From Methanosarcinales archaeon (GTDB lineage: Archaea > Halobacteriota > Methanosarcinia > Methanosarcinales > Methanosarcinaceae), in assembly GCA_012329085.1 (NCBI GenBank), contig JAAXQB010000334.1, positions 1 to 13,612 of the forward strand: a stretch of DNA of 13,612 bases. The letters run 5' to 3'. The notes below the pieces were generated by a model. It saw nothing but the letters and a program-made list of their open reading frames with translations, did not search any database and was not told the DNA's origin. The translations under genes and the position numbers were made by a program. Below are positions 7,689 through 13,612 of the stretch, piece after piece (within the stretch, counting starts at the first letter, position 1; each line of letters begins with the position of its first letter).

Positions 7689-7983
7689 TCCATAATTAAC
7701 CACACATATATTAGAATATAATTTTCTTTTTAAATTGAGTTTATATTTAGTGTAATATGCTTTATAGGTTTTATGTTTTTTGCATTTTAAAATACTTGAA
7801 ATTTGATATTGATTGACCATTTAATAAAAATAATGACTAAATTAAACTAAAATATAAACGAAAATACAAAACTTTATATTTTATAAAGTATGTTAAATTT
7901 ATTCAATAAGATTAATTAACAATAACATGAAGTAAACAATTTTAATTTCTTATTCATAAATATATTATCGGTAATCAATAATC
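7689..7983. other. AT-rich upstream region of the Yip1-like gene
   Basis: No gene is visible. A perfect 8-bp palindrome ACTTTATA (7871-7878) with TATAAAGT (7882-7889) lies about 95 bases before the Yip1-like start. AAATATATTA at 7959-7968, roughly 16-25 bases before the ATG, could be its TATA box. Confidence 0.4.
7871..7889. promoter_or_regulatory. 8-bp palindrome upstream of the Yip1-like gene
   Basis: ACTTTATA, TTT, TATAAAGT. It could be an operator, but an AT-only palindrome of this length is weak evidence in this composition. Confidence 0.25.
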
Positions 7984-8625
7984 ATGTCAAATATAATAAA
8001 AGAGATTGGTGGAATTATTATTTCACCACGAGCAACATTAGAAGCCATATCAAAAAAAGAAGATATTAGTGGCGCATTTATAGTCGTTTTAATTGCAAGC
8101 ATACTTTCTGGAATATTTAGTATTTTATTAGATAGGCCGATGTCAAAAATGATGACTGAACTATTAGGTATTGAAATTCCCCCCTCTGAACCAATTTCAT
8201 TGCTAATAACATTTGCATTAATTATAATTTTTAGCCTTATTACTTGGGTGATAGTAGCAGGAATTTTTAGATTGATTGCCAGTGTATTTGGAGGGGAAGG
8301 AAGTTATAAAAAAATTATTCAGCTTTATGGATATGTATATGCAATTATTTTTGTTTTATCACCATTGCAGACCATTATTTTAATGATTGCATTTCCAATA
8401 ATGCCAATTCATGGTATTATGGCAATAATGGGAATTTTCGGTTTAATAGGTATAATTTGGAATTTAATTATATCTACTTTTGCCATAAGCATAGCTGAAA
8501 ATATATCAATAATCAAAGCATTTTTTGTGCTATTGATATCCTATATTATATTTATTATACTGTTGGTTGTGATGTATTTTATATTTATAATTTTATTAGT
8601 TATTATAATGATGGCATTTATATAA
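7984..8625 (+). CDS. Yip1-domain integral membrane protein
   Basis: A 213-residue, very hydrophobic protein of the Yip1 (YIP1/DUF1282-like) type. Features of the family are the N-terminal amphipathic stretch ending in SPRATLEAI, a helix at about 30-50, a helix pair region at about 71-101 ending in ASVFGGEGSYKKIIQLYGY (the conserved GG-GS-K-GY segment), then helices at about 115-138, 143-170 and 177-212. Five or six membrane segments are expected. Archaeal members have no established role; the eukaryotic relatives act in membrane traffic and should not be read across. No Shine-Dalgarno site is seen before the ATG, which follows a TATA-like stretch, so the transcript may be leaderless. It is the only plus-strand gene in the window and is bracketed by inverted repeat arrays at 7605-7656 and 8711-8762. 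Confidence 0.8.
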   Translation: MSNIIKEIGGIIISPRATLEAISKKEDISGAFIVVLIASILSGIFSILLDRPMSKMMTELLGIEIPPSEPISLLITFALIIIFSLITWVIVAGIFRLIASVFGGEGSYKKIIQLYGYVYAIIFVLSPLQTIILMIAFPIMPIHGIMAIMGIFGLIGIIWNLIISTFAISIAENISIIKAFFVLLISYIIFIILLVVMYFIFIILLVIIMMAFI

Positions 8626-8660
8626 ATAATTGAATGAATTTTAAATAATATTTTTTATAT

Positions 8661-8770
8661 TACGCTCGTTCGTTCGAAAATCAGAGATTTTCTCATACGC
8701 TCATTCGTTCCGAATGAGCTTTCCGAATGAGCTTTCCGAATGAGCTTTCCGAACGAGCTATAAAAAAAAA
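8661..8770. repeat. Palindrome array with four 13-bp half-units between the Yip1-like gene and hef
   Basis: It starts TTACG and then CTCGTTCGTTCGAA. A small hairpin GAAAATC (8676-8682) with GATTTTC (8686-8692) follows, then a perfect palindrome GCTCATTCG (8699-8707), TTC, CGAATGAGC (8711-8719). Four 13-bp units of type CGAATGAGCTTTC follow at 8711, 8724, 8737 and 8750. It ends CTATAAAAAAAAA. The 13-bp units are in the opposite orientation to those at 7605-7656. Confidence 0.85.
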
Positions 8771-8841
8771 TAAATTTGACCATATTATATTGACTTAGGG
8801 CACAAATTGTTTTAATTTGCATTCCCAAGTATAATAATTAA

Positions 8842-8862
8842 ATATATATATATATATATATA
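8842..8862. repeat. (AT)10 dinucleotide run
   Basis: A simple AT microsatellite of 21 bases in the spacer 3' of hef. This spacer (8771-8937) also holds a short stem CAAATT (8803-8808) with AATTTG (8814-8819), and otherwise nothing recognisable. Confidence 0.8.
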
Positions 8863-8937
8863 GAAATTAATTTTATATATATTAATATCACATAAAAATA
8901 ATGCCACAAAAAATTAACAAAACACAATATGAATCAT

Positions 8938-11166
8938 TCATCTTTTATATTCACTCTCAACAACTTCTCGAATTTTTTCCACCGTCTTTAATCCAATTCC
9001 ACCCACTTCCATTAATTTTTCTTTATTCGCAGTAATCACACCTTTTACTGAACCAAAATGATTTAATAAATTCCGTGCAGCTTTTGGACCAATATCAGAA
9101 ATTGAAGATATTACATACTCTTGCTGTTCAGGTAAAAGCATAGCGGATTTTTTACCATGCAAACTAACCTCCCTCTTTTCATCTATTTGCTCTCGCTTTG
9201 CAAGAAGCTTAATGAGTGATGCCGAATCAGAAGAATCTCTTGTATAAAAGATTGAAACGCCAAATGAAATAGATAGTGATGCCAATGCACCATATATCGA
9301 ATTTGGGTTTAATTGACGAGCTGTAAAAAGTCCATCACCTTCTATAATTAAAATTGACTTTTCATATACGCGAGACATATTTGAAATTTGTTCAAATATT
9401 TTTCTATCTATTAAAGAATTTGCAAAATCCACTCCTGTTTTTCGCTCTATTGCCATTCTATTACTTACAACATAATCCCCAACTTCGATTTGTTTTACTA
9501 TAATGTGGCATCCAAGTTTTTCAATTAATTGTACAACTTCGCTTCGTGTTTCTCTTTGGTCTATATATATAGTTAATTCTTCATCAAATTCATAGATCTT
9601 TTTTTGAGGTAATTCTTTTAATTCAATGAAATTTGAGCAATCTTTAGAAATGCTACGAATCTTTTCTTGCATAACTTTTTCATTTCGTTTACTAATATGA
9701 TAAAATGCCTCATCTCGCGTACCTTTTGTAATGAGTATAATAATTTTACCTTTCGATTTTCGTCCAGTTCTTCCTTTTCTTTGAATCAATCTAATTTCAG
9801 ATGGAATGGGTTCATAAAATACCACTAAATCAGTAGCAGGAATATCCAATCCTTCTTCTGCAACTGAAGTTGACACAAGTACATTATAGTCACCATCTTT
9901 AAATTTATCAATAATTTCGATTTGCTTTTTCTGAGTTAATCCTTTATCTTTATATCTTGAACCTTGTCCTGTAAATTTTTTAGGTCTAATTCCATCCAAT
10001 TCAGAAAGACTATTTGCTACTAAATCAGCCGTGTCTCTAAAATTTGTAAATACAATAATTCTTGAATCTAAATTTTCTTTAACATGGTTCGAAACAATAT
10101 CTCTTACAACACTTAACTTTGGATGCTCTATTGTACAATCTTTAAGGTCTTGTTTTATCTGTTTAACAGCAACATCATTAAATAACCGTTTTGAAGCTTT
10201 GCTTCCGCTTTTTGAGAGTGATTCGTTTTCAAGTTTATCAAAATATCGTATGGTGGCACCAATCCCCTGTGTCTCAATAACTTCAAGTGCATGACTTAAT
10301 TTCATAATTTCTGCAAGAATGGAAATTGCAGAATATATTGCAGGATTTCCAAGTTCTCGCAATTTGGATTGTAATCGTGCTTGAAATGATAATAAATCCT
10401 TTTTTGTGGCATTTGCACCATTTGGAATTAAATATCCAATACTAACAAGTTTTTCAAATTTATTTTCCAATACTTTTAATACTTTATCTCTAATTTCTTT
10501 TATTTCATCAGAAAGATTTACTTTTATCCACTCAATTTTTTTTTCATAAATATATGGAATCACATCACTATCTTCTTCTGTTTTTATAGCAACTGATTCA
10601 ATTCTTAAAGTTTCGCATATTCCTTGTATTTTTTCATCATTACTTCCGGGACTTGCAGTAAGTCCTAAAACAAGTGGATTCTTTGCAGTTTCGTGATATT
10701 TATTTGCTATGTATGTATAAGCATAATTTCCAACAGCTCTATGAGTTTCATCAAAAGTAATATGAACAACATCTTTTAAATTAATTCTATAAGAAAGAAG
10801 GTCATTTTCAATCACTTGTGGCGTAGATATAATAATTTTTGCATTGTTCCAAAGGTCTGCTCTTTTCGATGATTCTATAGCACCAGTTAAAGAAATTATT
10901 TCATTTTCATCTATTGCAAGCACAGATTTAAAGAATTTAGTATGTTGCTCAACAAGTGGTTTTGTTGGTGCAAGCATTAGCACTTTTCCATTAAATCTGC
11001 CAAGTCGTGCCACACTAACAATTAATGCAACAATTGTTTTTCCAAGCCCTGTTGGAATTACTACAAGTGTAGAGGAATTAAGTGCACAATCTATAAGAGA
11101 CATTTGATATGCTCTTTGCTCGACCGTATCAGGCTTTATTAATGGATGTTTAATGTATTTTATCAT
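8938..11166 (-). CDS. hef: Hef-type helicase and XPF-family structure-specific nuclease
   Basis: A 742-residue archaeal Hef, related to eukaryotic FANCM and XPF, which processes stalled replication forks and branched DNA. The N-terminal SF2 helicase has motif I PTGLGKT at 38-44, motif II DETH at 139-142, motif III TASPGS at 170-175 and motif VI QRKGRTGR at 462-469. The XPF nuclease follows, with DQRE near 536, GDYVV at 563-567 and ERKTGVDFANSL at 574-585, the catalytic ERKxxxD motif. A tandem helix-hairpin-helix domain (about 690-733) ends the protein. Length matches the family and all parts look intact. A TTG at 11178 is the longest start, but ATG at 11166 gives the family N-terminus MIKYIKHPLIKP. 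No ribosome site is seen. Motif II is DETH instead of the usual DEAH. The gene stands alone. Confidence 0.95.
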   Translation of the reverse strand: MIKYIKHPLIKPDTVEQRAYQMSLIDCALNSSTLVVIPTGLGKTIVALIVSVARLGRFNGKVLMLAPTKPLVEQHTKFFKSVLAIDENEIISLTGAIESSKRADLWNNAKIIISTPQVIENDLLSYRINLKDVVHITFDETHRAVGNYAYTYIANKYHETAKNPLVLGLTASPGSNDEKIQGICETLRIESVAIKTEEDSDVIPYIYEKKIEWIKVNLSDEIKEIRDKVLKVLENKFEKLVSIGYLIPNGANATKKDLLSFQARLQSKLRELGNPAIYSAISILAEIMKLSHALEVIETQGIGATIRYFDKLENESLSKSGSKASKRLFNDVAVKQIKQDLKDCTIEHPKLSVVRDIVSNHVKENLDSRIIVFTNFRDTADLVANSLSELDGIRPKKFTGQGSRYKDKGLTQKKQIEIIDKFKDGDYNVLVSTSVAEEGLDIPATDLVVFYEPIPSEIRLIQRKGRTGRKSKGKIIILITKGTRDEAFYHISKRNEKVMQEKIRSISKDCSNFIELKELPQKKIYEFDEELTIYIDQRETRSEVVQLIEKLGCHIIVKQIEVGDYVVSNRMAIERKTGVDFANSLIDRKIFEQISNMSRVYEKSILIIEGDGLFTARQLNPNSIYGALASLSISFGVSIFYTRDSSDSASLIKLLAKREQIDEKREVSLHGKKSAMLLPEQQEYVISSISDIGPKAARNLLNHFGSVKGVITANKEKLMEVGGIGLKTVEKIREVVESEYKR

Positions 11167-11197
11167 AAGTTGTAACAAGAAATTAAAAAATTTTTAA

Positions 11198-11222
11198 GTA
11201 TATAACTTTGCAAGTTATATAC
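11198..11222. promoter_or_regulatory. 11-bp palindrome upstream of hef
   Basis: GTATATAACTT (11198-11208), TGC, AAGTTATATAC (11212-11222) is a perfect inverted repeat 32-56 bases before the hef ATG. An AT-rich stretch that could be its TATA box lies between. The position suits an operator or activator site. It is also a sequence relative of the AT palindrome linked to the repeat arrays (TATATAATTT / AAATTATATA), so it may instead be a solo copy of that repeat. Confidence 0.5.
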
Positions 11223-11331
11223 AAAAACAAAAAAAATGTAATAGAATTATTTTATGATGATATTTATTATGATATTTCCTCATATGGAAAATCATTTATC
11301 ATCAATAATAGGTATAAATTGATTTAAAAAA

Positions 11332-11380
11332 TGTATGTGTTTATCCATTAACGCTTAGAATATTTCTAAAAAGCTATAAA
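11332..11380. repeat. One-unit palindrome locus with long left flank
   Basis: The left flank TGTATGTGTTTATCCATTAA plus CG is followed by one imperfect unit CTTAGAATATTTCTAAAAAG (11354-11373) and the right flank CTATAAA. The first 38 bases match 11433-11470 with two differences. Confidence 0.8.
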
Positions 11381-11432
11381 TTATCTGTATTAATTTGTGT
11401 CAATTAAATTTTAATCTACAGATTGATATTTT

Positions 11433-11534
11433 TGTATGTGTTTATCCATTAACGCTCAGAATATTTCGAACAAGCAAACACACATATCGTTCAATCATGA
11501 GCAAACGCTCGTTTATTCCAAACGAGCTATAAAA
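11433..11534. repeat. Three-unit palindrome array with the same flanks
   Basis: The same left flank as 11332 leads into units at 11455-11474, 11481-11501 and 11508-11526, linked by CAAACA (11475-11480) and CAAACG (11502-11507), and ends CTATAAAAAA. The last unit, CTCGTTTATTCCAAACGAG, is a perfect 7-bp stem. The unit starts are 26 and 27 bases apart. Confidence 0.8.
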
Positions 11535-11937
11535 AAGCCATTAAAAAAATATTTCAACCCTTATTTTAATAAAAATGTGTTGTTAATATGCAATTAATAA
11601 AAGAAAATAATACACAATCGTTTTGATTATATCATCAAAGATTTTTTAAATACAAATTTATTTTAAATAGACACTAATTTATTTTTCCATGTGCGATATA
11701 TTTTATTTAACATATCCATAATTTATCAAATGTGACGAGTGTTAAATGAATTTAAAAAACGATAACAAACAATAACAAATGTTCTTTTTGAGAATATATT
11801 TTTAAATCAATTAAAATAATAAAAAAATTTTAATATCTTTCAATTCAATAAAAAATAAAATTCTGGCATAAGTTTTAATTTATACCATATCTTTTAATAA
11901 ATTTTTATTTTGTAATTTGTTTATTATTTTTTATTAA
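11535..11937. other. AT-rich spacer without a recognisable gene
   Basis: No frame of note on either strand. A degenerate fragment GACGAGTGTTAAAT (11734-11747) resembles the GAATGAG-TGTTAAAT end of the arrays. Otherwise I see only low-complexity AT sequence. Confidence 0.5.
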
Positions 11938-11985
11938 CACATTCGGGATGAATGGGCGTTACATACAATTTATAAAATTATATAC
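11938..11985. repeat. Solo palindrome unit joined to the AT palindrome
   Basis: One 19-bp unit CACATTCGGGATGAATGGG (11938-11956), linker CGTTA, then ATACAATTT / AAATTATAT (about 11964-11983) with one arm mismatch. It has the same order as the right end of the array at 6331-6547. Confidence 0.75.
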
Positions 11986-12022
11986 CCAATAAAAATTTTA
12001 ATTTTTCATTTTAGATTTAAAT

Positions 12023-12172
12023 GAGATAACGCTCATTCGTTCTTAAATGAGCAAACGCTTATTTATTCTGAACAAGCAAACAATCATTCGTTCCGAATGA
12101 GTTATTGAAAATTTCTCCAACTCGTTCTCAAAAAGAATGAGTGTTAAATATATAATTTTATAAATTATATAC
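12023..12172. repeat. Palindrome array downstream of aglB
   Basis: It begins GAGATAACG. Units lie at 12032-12051, 12058-12076 and 12083-12101, with linkers CAAACG (12052-12057) and CAAACA (12077-12082). A 19-base AT-rich linker (12102-12120) and a last unit CTCGTTCTCAAAAAGAATGAG (12121-12141) follow. The array ends TGTTAAAT and the AT palindrome at 12149-12171. The outer ends match those of 6331-6547, whereas the interior order is reversed. Confidence 0.85.
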
Positions 12173-12177
12173 AATTA

Positions 12178-12202
12178 AAAAGTAAAATTAAATTTTACTT
12201 TT
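12178..12202 (-). terminator. Palindromic terminator of aglB
   Basis: AAAAGTAAAATT (12178-12189) and AATTTTACTTTT (12191-12202) are exact complements with a one-base loop, directly at the aglB stop. On the minus strand the second arm ends in ACTTTTT. Stem-loop plus T-run is consistent with a terminator, although an AT stem is weak. Confidence 0.45.
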
Positions 12203-13612
12203 ATTTATCCACTCTAATCACATGCCCTTCAAGAACAGCAAGCTCACTAACTGCTACTTCAGTTATATTTCCTCCAACTTCTATTTGATAAAGCCCAATA
12301 GGTTTTACTACAAATTGTGTTTCACCGTAGATTGGACCTTCAGTTGAATATGGTACAACAAATTCAAAATTGCCATTAGAATCGGATATTTCTGTTTGTC
12401 TATGTACAAATGCTCGGTTTTGATTGGACATAATTGCAATAGATAGATTTACAGTTTCATTTGGTTCTATATTTCCTCTAAGGGTGGCACCTTCTACCTT
12501 TTCAAAAGTTTTTATATGGTGAACATTAGTAGCTCCTATTGATCCAGCAACAGATGGAGACTCGTGAATAAGTCTAAAATGTGAAAGAGCTTCGACTGAT
12601 ATTTCCTCTCCTAATGAAACTTCAGATCCATCGAATAAATGTAATCTTGTGACCATAGTATTCCAATATGCAAGACTTGGAACCTGTTGTGGATTGCCAT
12701 CAGGTCCAGTGATAACATCAGTAAATATTTCCCAAGCTTTTTCAGCATCCCCTCCTACCGACCATATTGCAATTGGCATGAATATACCATCCATAAATGC
12801 CATCCTAGAATCTATCATCACATATCTAACTCCCAAATCTTCTGCAATATATTTTGCTTCGGATTCTTCTTGTGCTGTGAAAAATGTTGATGCGCCAGGA
12901 CTTCTTGTTCCATCATCAAGTAGTCTTCCACCAATTCCTGCTTGAAATGGATTTGCAACAGGAATTCTATGTGCATAATATGTAATAATATGCCCATAAT
13001 CCCACCAACTCATTACACTGTATGCTTCATCTGGAAATGGAAATCGCTCTCCTGCTGGTGGTGCTTCATAAATTCCATAAAAATCAATTCCGGGATCTGG
13101 TGTATTCTCCCTCATCCATAGCAAGGATTCATGCCAATCAGGTTGCACACCTGTGCCCCATTCTGACATTTGCATTGAACTTTGTGCACTTGGGATTATT
13201 GAAACTGAAAGAACCAATAACATAACTGTCCCCAACATAAAAACATCAGCAACACTTAAATGATTTGGAACAAATGCTTTTAAATCTGAAACTTTTTGAA
13301 CTTTTTCTTTAAATAATTGTTGAGTTTTTTTAAGTCCTCCTAGATCCATCAATTTCACTCCAACATATCCTGAAAGAATTGCGGCATTTACAGCAAAAAA
13401 ATATGCAAATCGATTCTGTGATGCCATTGCAAAAAACATTAGCGCACTCCATGCAAGTAATAAGGTTTCTATTGATTTCCATTTTGTTGCAACCTTTATA
13501 CCAAGTACAATAAAAGCAATTAATGAAATAAACAGTGTTGTTGTAAAATTTCCCCATGCCATTGAAAGTGTAAATACGCCACCTCTAAAAAACATTGGAT
13601 GAACTTCTGCAA
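12201..13612 (-). CDS. aglB: AglB oligosaccharyltransferase, C-terminal half, cut by the window edge
   Basis: This is the STT3-type catalytic subunit that transfers lipid-linked glycan to Asn in N-X-S/T sequons on the outer face of the membrane. The frame runs off the right edge; AEVHPMFFRGG at the edge precedes the first internal Met (13595), so that Met is not the start. Residue numbers below count from it. Visible are three or four membrane helices (about 18-35, 45-58, 64-84, 115-134), the conserved RFAYFFAVN segment, then the extracytoplasmic domain with WWDYG at 197-201 (acceptor sequon recognition) and DSRMAFMDGI at 262-271, matching an MI-type motif. A beta-rich tail (about 350-464) resembles that of methanogen AglB proteins. 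The glutamate next to the edge (codon 13607-13605) may belong to the TxxE motif of external loop 5. About 470 of an expected 800-900 residues are visible. Confidence 0.93.
   Translation of the reverse strand, partial: AEVHPMFFRGGVFTLSMAWGNFTTTLFISLIAFIVLGIKVATKWKSIETLLLAWSALMFFAMASQNRFAYFFAVNAAILSGYVGVKLMDLGGLKKTQQLFKEKVQKVSDLKAFVPNHLSVADVFMLGTVMLLVLSVSIIPSAQSSMQMSEWGTGVQPDWHESLLWMRENTPDPGIDFYGIYEAPPAGERFPFPDEAYSVMSWWDYGHIITYYAHRIPVANPFQAGIGGRLLDDGTRSPGASTFFTAQEESEAKYIAEDLGVRYVMIDSRMAFMDGIFMPIAIWSVGGDAEKAWEIFTDVITGPDGNPQQVPSLAYWNTMVTRLHLFDGSEVSLGEEISVEALSHFRLIHESPSVAGSIGATNVHHIKTFEKVEGATLRGNIEPNETVNLSIAIMSNQNRAFVHRQTEISDSNGNFEFVVPYSTEGPIYGETQFVVKPIGLYQIEVGGNITEVAVSELAVLEGHVIRVDK

Noticed and set aside
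8750..8770. Array end CGAACGAGC-TATAAAAAAAAA as a terminator of hef
   Set aside because: In the direction of hef transcription the T-run comes before the stem, the wrong order. It is also separated from the stop by about 170 bases.
11031..11178. TTG at 11178 as the start of hef
   Set aside because: The four extra residues have no counterpart in Hef proteins, and the ATG at 11166 gives the usual MIKYIKHPLIKP start.
11179..12200. Replication origin in the 1-kb spacer beside hef
   Set aside because: It is AT-rich with repeats, but no Orc1/Cdc6-type origin box and no orc1 gene are visible, and the same repeats occur in other spacers.

Overview
The window looks like a euryarchaeal chromosome segment. 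The signs are an XPF-type Hef helicase-nuclease, the C-terminal half of an archaeal oligosaccharyltransferase (AglB), a two-gene SufC-SufB system of the short archaeal type, a short ammonia-dependent NAD synthetase, TATA-like promoters and very AT-rich spacers. AglB and Hef resemble methanogen-related lineages (Methanosarcinales, ANME or Syntrophoarchaea-like), but I cannot place the organism from sequence alone. No rRNA, tRNA, CRISPR array or intact transposase gene is visible.
Layout. 1-455: cluster of TCTGCGT-type intergenic repeats, with a small palindromic element lodged in the first copy. 858-2984 (-): DUF255/YyaL-type thioredoxin-fold protein, with a composition unlike its neighbours. 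3013-3202 (-): frameshifted C-terminal remnant of a ZIP-family metal permease. 3203-4282: AT-rich spacer ending in another TCTGCGT repeat. 4283-6225 (-): sufC-sufB operon for Fe-S cluster assembly. 6721-7551 (-): nadE. 7984-8625 (+): Yip1-like membrane protein, the only plus-strand gene. 8938-11166 (-): hef. 12201 to the right edge (-): aglB, cut by the window end.
The genes are housekeeping functions without one shared pathway: Fe-S assembly, NAD synthesis, fork repair and protein N-glycosylation. The unexplained part lies between them. Nearly every spacer from 6.3 kb to 12.2 kb carries a family of short palindromes built on a 19-bp core (CTCATTCGGAACGAATGAG and variants). The palindromes are separated by 6-bp linkers (CGTTTG or its complement CAAACG), giving a period of about 25 bp. 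The arrays have recurring ends: TTAACG on one side, CTATAAAA on the other, and often a linked AT-rich palindrome (TATATAATTT / AAATTATATA). The two palindrome arms change together between copies, unit number differs between sites with the same flanks, the interior is inverted between two sites with the same ends, and one copy interrupts an unrelated repeat. I regard this as the best candidate for a previously undescribed element in the window. Its function is unknown.
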